DNA from: RFSX01 sp965230215
Lineage (GTDB): Bacteria > Bacteroidota > Bacteroidia > Chitinophagales > Saprospiraceae
Assembly (NCBI GenBank): GCA_965230215.1
Contig: CBDDKN010000001.1
Location: forward strand, 1,426,001-1,490,000
Direction: 5' to 3'
DNA: 64,000 nt
Shown piece by piece: positions 17,799-25,896 of this stretch. The position numbers and the translations under genes are program-made. Each line of letters opens with the position of its first letter. Positions within the stretch are counted from its first letter, which is position 1. The notes under the pieces are model-generated. The model ran no database searches. It was not told the DNA's origin and saw nothing but the letters and a program-made list of their open reading frames with translations.

Positions 17799-18911
17799 TT
17801 AAAAGCCATACAAAAGATCCCTCATCTTGCTTCCTTTGAGCTCCACCACATTGTATGCTGTTTCGAATTTTTGAATCGAATTTTTTACCTCCTGTTCTAA
17901 ACGTATGTACTGTTCAGGCAAGCTCTCAACACAGTAATCTCTGTGCTGATAATTATGAATTATGCCTAGAAACTTTTTATAATGCATATCTCCCATGTAT
18001 ACGAAGCGCGCATATTGATCAATAAATTCAAGCAGCAAGTCTACAGCAAAGCGCATCTTGTTCATCATCGTCAACCTTTCATCGTCTATGCGCATATTGA
18101 TCAGTTCAAACTTAAGCTCATCCGTCAGTGCATCTATCTTGTCCCACTCATCTTGAGAACGGCAATACTCCAACCCATACTTATATTCAATCATTTTGGT
18201 ATAAGAATCAAAAAGTTCAAAGCATGCTTCTTTCAGATCTGCATTCTGAATGCGTAGGTAATCTGTCTCATAATAGATGATCTTAAGGTCTGTATGCATG
18301 GATAAGGTAAAGTCAAGAAGACAGCTTATATCCTCAAGGGTTTGTTGTCTATCCTTTTTCCCATCGGTTCCGAAGAATGAATAAATAAGTGCATAACCCA
18401 TTGAAAACAGTGAATTATTATCCAGAAGATCGGGCAATTGAATCCTATGCTTGGATTTGGTCTTGGATTTAAGTTGATCCTTTATGCCTGCAAACTGTGG
18501 GTAGTTGTTGGGATTGGACATAGACGCCAGATCCTGATAGGTAGACAAACTTGTGAAGTGGTGGTCAAGACTCAATATCTTTTCGTAGACCATCTTTAAT
18601 AACTCAATGCCTTTTTGATACCTTAAGATAACAAGCTCAATCTCATGTTCATATTGAGCTTGGTAAAGTGAATCCTCCACTCTCCACATCTCAATGACAC
18701 TTTCACATGGAAGATGCTGTAATTCATTCCGATCTATAACTATCCTTCTGTATATCTGACCTTGATATAAGCCTTGCTTCAACTCATTTGATATCAATGG
18801 TTCATCCCGGTTAGTATATGTCCTATATTGTAAGAAATTCGAATAGTCAGTGCTGTTGGAGAATTCACTTAAACTGAGAAGAAATAAAACATATATTAAC
18901 GTTCCGGTCAT
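17799..18911 (-). CDS. Hypothetical helical protein, probably exported
   Basis: 370 aa, not assigned to a family. Residues 3-15 (TLIYVLFLLSLSE) form a short hydrophobic start that could be a signal peptide. The rest is charged and mostly helical, rich in Glu, Asp, Tyr and Leu, with only three or four Cys and no repeats. It lies between the E1 fusion (64 nt upstream) and the secreted Cys-rich protein (92 nt downstream) on the same strand. A possible promoter (TTG, 20 nt, TGTATTTG) abuts the start codon, so the transcript could be nearly leaderless. Confidence 0.7.
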   Translation of the reverse strand: MTGTLIYVLFLLSLSEFSNSTDYSNFLQYRTYTNRDEPLISNELKQGLYQGQIYRRIVIDRNELQHLPCESVIEMWRVEDSLYQAQYEHEIELVILRYQKGIELLKMVYEKILSLDHHFTSLSTYQDLASMSNPNNYPQFAGIKDQLKSKTKSKHRIQLPDLLDNNSLFSMGYALIYSFFGTDGKKDRQQTLEDISCLLDFTLSMHTDLKIIYYETDYLRIQNADLKEACFELFDSYTKMIEYKYGLEYCRSQDEWDKIDALTDELKFELINMRIDDERLTMMNKMRFAVDLLLEFIDQYARFVYMGDMHYKKFLGIIHNYQHRDYCVESLPEQYIRLEQEVKNSIQKFETAYNVVELKGSKMRDLLYGF

Positions 18912-18975
18912 ACTGCAAATACAATCTTGTATTCACTTTATGACAAGTCACATCTTATGTAAACAAATTACAGGC

Positions 18976-21360
18976 TTATTCCTCCAGAGCAGATATGATG
19001 GCTTCTACTATGTCCTCGACTTGTGGCTTGGCGAAATAATCACCATCAGAACCGAATGGTGTTCGGTGTTCACTGGCAGAAAGCGTTCTTGGTTTGGCAT
19101 CAAGATGGTAATATCCTCCATGCTCTTCCAGAACTTTTTGCATCATGAATGCATTGGAGCCTCCAGGTACATCTTCATCAACAAATAGTACCCTATTCGT
19201 CTTCTTAATGGAATTAAGAATGATCTTTTCAGTATCAAACGGCAGGAGCGTTTGAACATCAATCAATTCTATAGACTCAGGTATATATTCTAAACGCTCT
19301 ATCGCTTCCATTGCATAGCGTACATTCGGACCATAAGTAACCACTGTAAGATCCTCACCCTCTGTAAGTATTTCAGGTACTCCTAAAGGAACGGTGAATT
19401 CACCAATATTATCCGGGAGAGTCTCTTTATGACGGTATCCGTTCAAAACTTCGATAACTATTGCGGGATCAGTAGACTGTAATAAGGTATTATACATACC
19501 GGCAGCTTGTACAAAGTTTCTTGGAACACATACATACATTCCTCTCAGACTGTTGATGATCATACCAAGCGGTGAACCTGCATGCCATATACCCTCAAGA
19601 CGATGACCCCTGGTCCTGATAATGGCCGGTGCCATCTGAAGATTATTGGATCTATATCTGATTGTAGCCAAATCATCTGTGAGTGGCGCCAGACCATATA
19701 TAAGATAATCGAGATACTGTATCTCAGCTATAGGTCTCAAACCTCTCATTGCCATTCCAATGGCTTGTCCCATTATACTCCATTCGCGGATACCTGTATC
19801 AAAAATTCGCTCTGATCCATATTTATCCTGTAAGCCCGCGAAGCCTTGATTCACATCTCCGATATTACCAACGTCTTCACCAAATGCAAAGGCGTTTTTG
19901 TGTTTTTCAAATGCGATTTCAAAAAACTTATTGATCACCTGGTATCCATTCAGTGTTTTGGAGTCATCAGAATACTCCGGATGCACTACAGGCACATTTA
20001 GAGCCGATTTAGACGATTCACTATATAGGTGTGTGCTATAGGTTTGCTGCCCATATTGATTGCCCTCTTCGACAAAGCTTGCCAGAGACTCAGGAATATC
20101 TTCTCCCAGCATCCAAAGCCTTTGCTTGAGTGCTTTTCCGTTGGCAAGAATCTCTCCTAATGTTGGAGATATCGCTTTTGAAAGATCTTCCTTCAAGTCA
20201 TGAATATCCAAATCGCTTGAAATGGATTGATAAATATTGGCAAGCTGGTTTTTCTTTTGCTTAATGCTTTCGGTAAAGTTGGCCCAGGCAATTTTACTTT
20301 CCTGCTTGACGTAGCTCTTAGCTTCTGATTTGATCTTTTCAATGGTCTCTTCTGAAGCCAGACCATTTTCAATCATCCACTGAGACATTTTTGTAATGCC
20401 ATCATATTCTTTCTCCCACTCTAATCTTTCTTTGCTCTTATATCGCTCATGTGACCCTGAAGTGGAATGTCCTTGTGGTTGTGTGCATTCTGTCACATGC
20501 ACGAGCACAGGTCTGTGTTCCTTCCTGATTAGTTTGGTCGCCTTATCAAAAACATTAATCAACTCTGTATAATCCCATGCATTGGCCGTATAAATATGTA
20601 TACCATCTCCATTTTCATCGATCAAAAAGCCTTCAGCCGCTTTTGAGATACTTCCTTTTGTAGTCTGTAATTCGATAGGCACTGAAATGCCGTAACCGTC
20701 ATCCCATACAGCTATGCACAATGGCAGTTTAGATACTGATGCAGCGTTTAATGTCTCCCAGAAAATACCTTCTGATGTACTGGCATCTCCAATGGAACAG
20801 AATACGATCTCATTACCATTGTCTGAAAACTGCTTTTCTGTATCAAGATCCTTAATATTTCTAAACTTTCTGGATGCTGTGGCCAATCCAAGAGCTCTGG
20901 CCATCTGTCCGCCTGTACTGGAGATATCAGATGTTACATTGTATGATTCGGTATGTCTTGTCCAGTTGTCATCTTCATCTTTCAATGCTGTTGCAAAGTG
21001 GTTATTCATCTGACGCCCGCCAGAGAAAGGATCGTTCTGGGGATCCGCATATAACTGCGCAAAGTATTGCTGAACATCACACAATCCAAGGGCAAACATC
21101 CATGTTTGGTCTCGGTAATAACCAGATCTGAAGTCTCCTTTTTTAAAAAAGTGGGAAAGCGCTAATTGTGGTATTTCTTTTCCGTCACCTAAGATGCCAA
21201 ATTTGGCCTTTCCAGTAAGAACTTCCTTACGCCCGAGAAGGCTGCATTCCCTGCTCACACAAGCAAGCCAGAAATCGTTAAGCACACGCTCTTTGAAAAC
21301 CGCATTCTTATCGGAATCAATAATAATATCATCGAGGAATCTCGGTGTATCTATCATCAC
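18976..21360 (-). CDS. 2-oxoacid dehydrogenase E1, fused alpha and beta subunits
   Basis: Thiamine-diphosphate-dependent decarboxylase of a branched-chain 2-oxoacid or pyruvate-type dehydrogenase complex. The 794-aa protein joins an alpha-like half (about 1-370) to a beta-like half (about 460-794). The alpha half has the metal/ThDP region at 191-222 (GDASTSEG ... DDGYGIS). The beta half has the AFGEDVGNIGDV start, a GLRPIAEIQ stretch and the DEDVPGG region of transketolase C-terminal domains. The single-chain form is common in Bacteroidota. The first motif reads GDA rather than the usual GDG. The E2 and E3 genes are not nearby, so the substrate is not fixed by context. Confidence 0.9.
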   Translation of the reverse strand: MMIDTPRFLDDIIIDSDKNAVFKERVLNDFWLACVSRECSLLGRKEVLTGKAKFGILGDGKEIPQLALSHFFKKGDFRSGYYRDQTWMFALGLCDVQQYFAQLYADPQNDPFSGGRQMNNHFATALKDEDDNWTRHTESYNVTSDISSTGGQMARALGLATASRKFRNIKDLDTEKQFSDNGNEIVFCSIGDASTSEGIFWETLNAASVSKLPLCIAVWDDGYGISVPIELQTTKGSISKAAEGFLIDENGDGIHIYTANAWDYTELINVFDKATKLIRKEHRPVLVHVTECTQPQGHSTSGSHERYKSKERLEWEKEYDGITKMSQWMIENGLASEETIEKIKSEAKSYVKQESKIAWANFTESIKQKKNQLANIYQSISSDLDIHDLKEDLSKAISPTLGEILANGKALKQRLWMLGEDIPESLASFVEEGNQYGQQTYSTHLYSESSKSALNVPVVHPEYSDDSKTLNGYQVINKFFEIAFEKHKNAFAFGEDVGNIGDVNQGFAGLQDKYGSERIFDTGIREWSIMGQAIGMAMRGLRPIAEIQYLDYLIYGLAPLTDDLATIRYRSNNLQMAPAIIRTRGHRLEGIWHAGSPLGMIINSLRGMYVCVPRNFVQAAGMYNTLLQSTDPAIVIEVLNGYRHKETLPDNIGEFTVPLGVPEILTEGEDLTVVTYGPNVRYAMEAIERLEYIPESIELIDVQTLLPFDTEKIILNSIKKTNRVLFVDEDVPGGSNAFMMQKVLEEHGGYYHLDAKPRTLSASEHRTPFGSDGDYFAKPQVEDIVEAIISALEE

Positions 21361-21394
21361 TTATTTGGTTAGGTTCGGAAAGAAAAAGATGCCA

Positions 21395-21402
21395 CAAATT
21401 TA
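21395..21402 (-). promoter_or_regulatory. Promoter -7 element of the E1 fusion gene
   Basis: The minus strand reads TAAATTTG (TAnnTTTG), 34 nt upstream of the start codon. The -33 region has no clean TTG. Confidence 0.45.
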
Positions 21403-21525
21403 AAACTATTTTTCGAGCAGTTCGGTTTAATATTTGTAGTGTATAGTCAAACATACCTTTAATCCGCCCTTATATTAACGTCTCATTAAGCATTCAGTAG
21501 TTTATTATTGAGATATTATATGTTA

Positions 21526-21533
21526 TTTTTGTT
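21526..21533 (+). promoter_or_regulatory. Promoter -7 element of the DUF1573 gene
   Basis: TATTTTTG matches TAnnTTTG and lies 33 nt before the ATG at 21567. A TTT triplet 20 nt upstream is a weak -33 candidate. Confidence 0.45.
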
Positions 21534-21566
21534 GAAACTTGGATTACATAATTGAAATACAATAAG

Positions 21567-22049
21567 ATGTTGAAAAAAATAGCCTTTTTACTTTGCTTCT
21601 TCGCTTTCGCGTCAGTGAATGCACAGGTTACACCTACAAAGATTGTTCATCCTGAAGAAGCTAAAGAGCAGATCAATGAAAATGGTCCTATCATGACATT
21701 CGAGTCAATGTCAGTTGATTATGGTACTATTGAACAACACGCTGATCCTCTAAGAGTATTAAAATTTACCAATACAGGAAAAGAGCCTTTGGTTATCAAG
21801 AATGCTAAAGGATCATGTGGTTGTACAGTTCCAACTTGGCCAAAAGAGCCTATCATGCCTGGTCAAACTTCAGAGATTGAAGTGAGATATGCTACGAACA
21901 GACTTGGTAAAATCAACAAGACCATTAAAATTACTACCAATGAAGGACCAGATCCACACGTAATTAAAGTGGTTGGAAACATCCTTCAGAAAGAAGAAGA
22001 GGAATCTGTTCCATCTAAAGAGCCAAGCATGCTTGGTGCAGGTGGATAA
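21567..22049 (+). CDS. DUF1573 domain protein, secreted
   Basis: About 160 aa, taking the ATG before LKKIAFLLCFF as start; an in-frame TTG 15 nt upstream is less likely. A Sec signal peptide ends near VNAQ (about residue 20). The DUF1573 core follows: FESMSVDYGTI, FTNTGKEPLVI, then KGSCGCTVP and a strand-rich end typical of an immunoglobulin-like ASPM/SPD-2/Hydin fold. The GSCGCT motif is the family hallmark. Such proteins are abundant in Bacteroidota envelopes, but no activity is established. A strong terminator follows, so it is probably monocistronic. Confidence 0.88.
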   Translation: MLKKIAFLLCFFAFASVNAQVTPTKIVHPEEAKEQINENGPIMTFESMSVDYGTIEQHADPLRVLKFTNTGKEPLVIKNAKGSCGCTVPTWPKEPIMPGQTSEIEVRYATNRLGKINKTIKITTNEGPDPHVIKVVGNILQKEEEESVPSKEPSMLGAGG

Positions 22050-22083
22050 GATTAACAATAAACCTATTATTGGCTAATGTAAT

Positions 22084-22117
22084 AATGCCTCCGGTAGAAC
22101 CCGGGGGTATTTTTTTT
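22084..22117 (+). terminator. Intrinsic terminator after the DUF1573 gene
   Basis: A 10-bp stem (22085-22094 with 22101-22110, two G-T pairs) has a 6-nt loop and is followed by a run of T residues. It lies 35 nt past the stop. Confidence 0.85.
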
Positions 22118-22145
22118 GTTGGTAATATGTATAAATACTAATTCT

Positions 22146-22907
22146 ATGTTGATCGTTATTTCTCCTGCCAAAACGCTTGATTACTCGGAGAGTAAAATTG
22201 AAGCACAGGACAGTCCAAAATTTAGAAAACAAAGTGCTGATTTGGTATCCATCCTGCGTGGAAAAACAAAGGCCCAGCTTAAGAGTATGATGTCTATCAG
22301 TGACAAACTGGCTGATTTAAACTACGAGAGATATCAGAACTTTTCTTCCAGATATACAGACAAAAACTCCAAGGCTGCCCTACTGGCTTTCAAAGGAGAT
22401 GTATACCTAGGTCTGGATGCAGAAAGCCTTGACCAGGCAGATCTGGAATATGCGCAGGATCACCTTAGAATTTTGTCGGGATTATATGGCGTTCTTAAAC
22501 CCCTGGACAAGATGCAAGCCTACAGGCTTGAAATGGGAACAGCTCTTAAAAACGAACAGGGAAAGGATCTGTATGCATTTTGGGATGATCAAATTACAAA
22601 GGCACTAAACGGTGTCTTGGCTTCACAAAAGGAAAAAGTCCTCATCAACCTGGCCAGCAATGAATACTTCAAAGCCGTTGATCCGAAGAAAATCAAAGGC
22701 AAAGTGCTGAATATTCATTTCAAAGAGTACAGGGATGGTAAACTAAAATTTCTGTCTTTCAATGCCAAGAAGGCCAGAGGTATGATGAGCAGATATATCA
22801 TCCAAAACAGGGTTGAAAAAGCTGAGGATCTGAAAGCCTTCAATGTTGAAAATTACTATTTCAGCGAGGAGCATTCAGATGAAAGCAATTTCACTTTTAT
22901 CAGATAA
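22146..22907 (+). CDS. yaaA: Peroxide stress protein YaaA (DUF328)
   Basis: About 253 aa, starting at the ATG of MLIVISPAKTL, the canonical YaaA N-terminus; an in-frame TTG at 22116 lies in the preceding terminator and is rejected. Other family features are the LYGVLKPLD stretch near residue 115, YKFW-like LYAFWDDQIT, LINLASNEYFK and the late FNAKKARGMMSRYII segment. In E. coli YaaA lowers intracellular free iron and limits oxidative DNA damage. It is convergent with the next gene, 14 nt away. Confidence 0.93.
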   Translation: MLIVISPAKTLDYSESKIEAQDSPKFRKQSADLVSILRGKTKAQLKSMMSISDKLADLNYERYQNFSSRYTDKNSKAALLAFKGDVYLGLDAESLDQADLEYAQDHLRILSGLYGVLKPLDKMQAYRLEMGTALKNEQGKDLYAFWDDQITKALNGVLASQKEKVLINLASNEYFKAVDPKKIKGKVLNIHFKEYRDGKLKFLSFNAKKARGMMSRYIIQNRVEKAEDLKAFNVENYYFSEEHSDESNFTFIR

Positions 22908-22921
22908 ACTACTACTCTATT

Positions 22922-23371
22922 CTATCGGATTCCTAAAGATCTATCGATCTGTTGCTGTTTTTTGAACTTCGATTTCCTGTGTCGAAATACGATGTAGTCA
23001 ACCAATAAGCCGAGAATTCCCAAATTCAAGGCCCCGCCGGCGCTGACGACGAGACCATTTAGAAAAGGATCATTTCCTCCTGCAGAAGCGCCCACAAGAA
23101 AACCACCTACAACACCTGTGGCTATACCCCAGGTCATGTACTTTAACTTTAAGCGAGGTTCGTCAAATTCTGTATCAACAAAACGATCCCAATCAGTAGT
23201 TTGATCTGGAAGTGTATCCAGTCTGATCATTGATGATTCACGCCAATCTTTTATCGGTAATTCATCAGTACTGGTCTTTATTTCGAAGCTGCTGAGTTCC
23301 AGACCTTGAGTTATAGAAGGCGGGGAAAGCAGGAATAATATGATCAAACTGAGGAAAAATCTATTCATCAA
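22922..23371 (-). CDS. Hypothetical membrane protein
   Basis: 149 aa, family not recognised. An N-terminal hydrophobic signal (about 4-20) is followed by a polar region with DTLPDQTTDWDRF. Two Gly/Ala-rich membrane segments follow (about 80-100 and 108-128), then a basic Lys/Arg tail (RHRKSKFKKQQQ) that should sit in the cytoplasm. It is convergent with yaaA. No neighbour suggests a role. Confidence 0.65.
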   Translation of the reverse strand: MMNRFFLSLIILFLLSPPSITQGLELSSFEIKTSTDELPIKDWRESSMIRLDTLPDQTTDWDRFVDTEFDEPRLKLKYMTWGIATGVVGGFLVGASAGGNDPFLNGLVVSAGGALNLGILGLLVDYIVFRHRKSKFKKQQQIDRSLGIR

Positions 23372-23549
23372 TTTTTATTGTCTTTACAAGATACAAAAGC
23401 TGTCAAAAGCTATAAACCACTGAGAACGATAGCATTGTATTTTAACATATTATAATTATTAATAATTTATATATTACTGATATTCATATAATTGAATTAA
23501 TTATATGAAAAATACCTATTATAAATTATTTTAATATGTACTCATCGTT

Positions 23550-23557
23550 TACATTTG
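23550..23557 (+). promoter_or_regulatory. Promoter -7 element of the leader RNA / K+ channel unit
   Basis: TACATTTG is an exact TAnnTTTG match. Transcription would start near 23563, well upstream of the channel start at 23725, producing a leader of about 160 nt. The -33 region is T-rich without a clean TTG. Confidence 0.5.
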
Positions 23558-23562
23558 CCACG

Positions 23563-23699
23563 TAGTTATTTAATTCCCAACCGGAGTCCATATATATGTT
23601 GAAGACTATACATCTTGAAGCCGGGGTCATTCCAAAAACCGAGAAAAAGACATTTCTCTATAATCCCATGAAACTGGTTGATGTATAGTTTTCTTTTTT
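23563..23699 (+). ncRNA. Candidate structured leader RNA or sRNA with terminator
   Basis: The 10-nt segment ACTATACATC (23605-23614) pairs perfectly with GATGTATAGT (23680-23689), which is followed by a T-rich tract (TTTTCTTTTTT), as in an intrinsic terminator. The 65-nt enclosed region can form AACC-GGTT and GAGAAA-TTTCTC pairings and contains a CCGGGGTCATTCC stretch. It begins after an exact -7 element and ends 26 nt before the channel start codon. It may be an attenuator or ligand-responsive leader, or a free small RNA. I could not match it to a known riboswitch family. Confidence 0.45.
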
Positions 23700-23724
23700 A
23701 TACCTTTTATTTTTATTAGGACTC

Positions 23725-24606
23725 ATGGAATCTCAGGAAAATAATAAGATTAGAAAAAACAACGCAATCAGAGAGCGTCTGTATGAGATCATCTTTGAAG
23801 CGGATACACCTGAAGGCAAGACATTTGATGTCGCTTTACTGGGTGCCATTCTAGCCAGCATTATAGTTGTTATGCTGGAAACAGTTCCCCATCTTCATGA
23901 CAACTACCTTGAGCTTTTCACAGCATTGGAATGGGTGTTTACCATTTTCTTCACGCTTGAATACTTTACCCGGATCTATGTGGCCTCCAACCCCAGCAGG
24001 TATATTTTTTCATTTTATGGCATTGTAGATTTACTATCGATATTACCGACTTATCTGGCCATATTATTTGTCGGCACACAGAGTTTAATGGTCATCCGGG
24101 CCCTAAGATTATTGAGGGTCTTTAGAATATTTAAACTGGGTAACTTCCTCTTTGAAGGACAGATCATCATCAAATCATTAAAGGCATCAAGAGTTAAGAT
24201 CAGTGTATTTCTAACTTTCGTGCTCATCATGGTCGTTATATTCGGTTCTGTAATGTACCTTATTGAAGGTGCTGCCGGTAATGAAGAATTTGATTCGATT
24301 CCCAGAAGCGTCTATTGGGCCATTGTAACGCTCACCACTGTAGGATATGGAGACATATCTCCGATCTCTCCTTTAGGCCAGTTCATAGCTGCTATAATCA
24401 TGATAATGGGTTATGCAGTGATAGCTGTTCCTACAGGTATCGTTACATCAGAATTCACCCAGAGCTACCGATACAGAAAATTGAGTAGAGAATTGAGTAC
24501 TCGAACATGCGGATCATGCATGAACGAGGATAATGATTATGATTCCAATTATTGTAAAATCTGTGGAGAGCCACTGAAGAAATTAAAGTCCAATAACGGG
24601 GACTAG
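23725..24606 (+). CDS. Voltage-gated potassium channel family protein with zinc ribbon
   Basis: A 293-aa six-helix cation channel. S1-S3 span about residues 33-118, and S4 carries the periodic Arg pattern IRALRLLRVFRIFK (124-137). S5 is at about 158-182. The pore loop has the K+ selectivity filter TVGYGD (205-210), followed by S6 (about 217-240). The cytoplasmic tail ends in a four-Cys zinc ribbon (C262, C265, C277, C280). Potassium selectivity is firm from the filter. The zinc ribbon is an unusual addition that could sense metal or redox state. The 3' end overlaps the convergent phosphatase gene by 24 nt. Confidence 0.9.
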   Translation: MESQENNKIRKNNAIRERLYEIIFEADTPEGKTFDVALLGAILASIIVVMLETVPHLHDNYLELFTALEWVFTIFFTLEYFTRIYVASNPSRYIFSFYGIVDLLSILPTYLAILFVGTQSLMVIRALRLLRVFRIFKLGNFLFEGQIIIKSLKASRVKISVFLTFVLIMVVIFGSVMYLIEGAAGNEEFDSIPRSVYWAIVTLTTVGYGDISPISPLGQFIAAIIMIMGYAVIAVPTGIVTSEFTQSYRYRKLSRELSTRTCGSCMNEDNDYDSNYCKICGEPLKKLKSNNGD

Positions 24607-25284
24607 TTCTTTCAAAAGATTCACTTCATGATCTGGAAAATGCGCTCCATCATGATCCAGATAATCATGATTAAACCAGCATGTCCTATAACCAAATTCA
24701 TTACCTCCCTTGATATCTGATTTCAAAGTATCCCCTATGACCAGGACATCGCTCTGAGTCGGCGCATTAATCTTATCGTGTGTGTATTCAAAAAAGGCCT
24801 GTTGTGGTTTGGCAGAACCTATCTCATCAGAAATAATGATATGTTCGAATCGATCCATGATACCCGACTTTTCTAATCGTGGTCTTTGAACCTCGGAAAG
24901 GCCATTTGTAATAATCGCCATTCTATATCGACCCGCCAAATCATCCAATAGTTCTTCAGCATGAGCTACAAAATCCACTCTGTTGCGAATCACTTCAAAA
25001 TAGATATCATTCGCACTGGAGGGATTGAAAGGAATATCCTGATCTTCAAAAAACAACTGCCATCTTCTGACTTTCAAATCTTCATGACTGATAAGTCCTT
25101 GCTCTCTGTCTTCCCATAGTTTATTATTGAATCTCTTGTAGCGCGGGTACATTTCTGTCGCATCTAGTTCTGGAGCCACTTCATTTAGAAGATGTTCGAA
25201 AGCTTTTGCTGAGCTCTTGCTGAAATCCAGAAGCGTGTTATCCAGATCAAATAACAACCATTGAATATCCGAAGAGTTGTTCAT
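24583..25284 (-). CDS. YjjG-type HAD nucleotidase
   Basis: A 233-aa HAD-superfamily phosphatase. Motif I is FDLDNTLLDF (Asp13 nucleophile, Asp15), motif II is IITNGLS near residue 120, and motif III/IV is a conserved Lys with VIGDTLKSDIKGG. The long helical cap after motif I and the FDLDNTLLDF form fit the YjjG family, which dephosphorylates noncanonical pyrimidine nucleotides such as 5-halo-dUMP or dUMP. It overlaps the doxX-like gene by 1 nt, so the two are coupled. Confidence 0.88.
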   Translation of the reverse strand: MNNSSDIQWLLFDLDNTLLDFSKSSAKAFEHLLNEVAPELDATEMYPRYKRFNNKLWEDREQGLISHEDLKVRRWQLFFEDQDIPFNPSSANDIYFEVIRNRVDFVAHAEELLDDLAGRYRMAIITNGLSEVQRPRLEKSGIMDRFEHIIISDEIGSAKPQQAFFEYTHDKINAPTQSDVLVIGDTLKSDIKGGNEFGYRTCWFNHDYLDHDGAHFPDHEVNLLKELVPVIGL

Positions 25285-25700
25285 TATTTAGGCAATCTCA
25301 TGACGTGTAAAATGCGTTTGACACTGAAATCTTTGGCCCCATTTGCTACAAGAATAAGTAAGCCACCGCAAAGTGCCAGATTTCGCATAAAAGAAATCAA
25401 ATGCAGGTTTTTGGTCTCTTCAGGTTCGTTCCAGAATGAGTACACAACAAGCGTAAACACAAACCAATATATGAAGAGCAGTAATGCGCCTATGCTGGCA
25501 TAGTAGCCTATTATTACCATAATTGCACCGACAAGAAGAATGATGATGGAACCCACAATTAGAAAATCCTGGGCAAAGTGAATACCGTAGTTGGTAAGTG
25601 TTTCTCTCGTATCATCAAAAAACACCATTGTATCGAAAGCCTGATAGAAAAAGAATAATCCTATCAGAATACGCCCTATTAAGTCTGCTGTATTTTTCAT
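25284..25700 (-). CDS. DoxX family membrane protein
   Basis: 138 aa with four hydrophobic helices (about 7-22, 46-68, 70-90 and 104-122). The N-terminal IGRILIGLFFFYQAFD pattern is characteristic of DoxX/SURF4-like small membrane proteins. Their biochemical role is mostly unknown; some take part in thiosulfate oxidation or redox stress complexes. It overlaps the YjjG-type gene by one base and is probably the first gene of that pair. Confidence 0.82.
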   Translation of the reverse strand: MKNTADLIGRILIGLFFFYQAFDTMVFFDDTRETLTNYGIHFAQDFLIVGSIIILLVGAIMVIIGYYASIGALLLFIYWFVFTLVVYSFWNEPEETKNLHLISFMRNLALCGGLLILVANGAKDFSVKRILHVMRLPK

Positions 25701-25896
25701 CTACTAAGTTGGTGAACCACAAAGAAAAATAAAATTTGGTCTTTTTATGGTCTTTAAATATTAATTATGAGATTGCGGCTGCCTAATCAGAGTCTATAGC
25801 CAGGTCATATTATTTTTCAGAAACAATGGCGAAATGAACATTATTAGGGCTTACTCTATTGATGATATTGGTATTGATTGCGAATAAAAAGAATCT

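Larger units (their letters stand above)
23372..23724. other. Intergenic region with hairpin and structured leader
   Basis: This 353-nt region separates divergent genes. The left part (23440-23540) is very AT-rich and has a perfect 11-bp inverted repeat with a 5-nt loop at 23483-23509. The right part holds a TAnnTTTG promoter (23550-23557) and the structured RNA candidate described separately. Confidence 0.6.

Noticed and set aside
22116..22145. TTG start for yaaA 30 nt upstream.
   Set aside because: It overlaps the T tract of the preceding terminator, and the added residues are not part of the YaaA family N-terminus.
23605..23689. Fluoride riboswitch before the ion channel gene.
   Set aside because: A partial resemblance (GGGG ... 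ATTCC ... ACCG) was noticed, but the conserved crcB core and its pseudoknot partner are not there.
24583..24606. Truncation of the K+ channel by the overlapping phosphatase gene.
   Set aside because: Both reading frames are complete and of family-typical length; short convergent overlaps recur in this window (also at 26745-26763).
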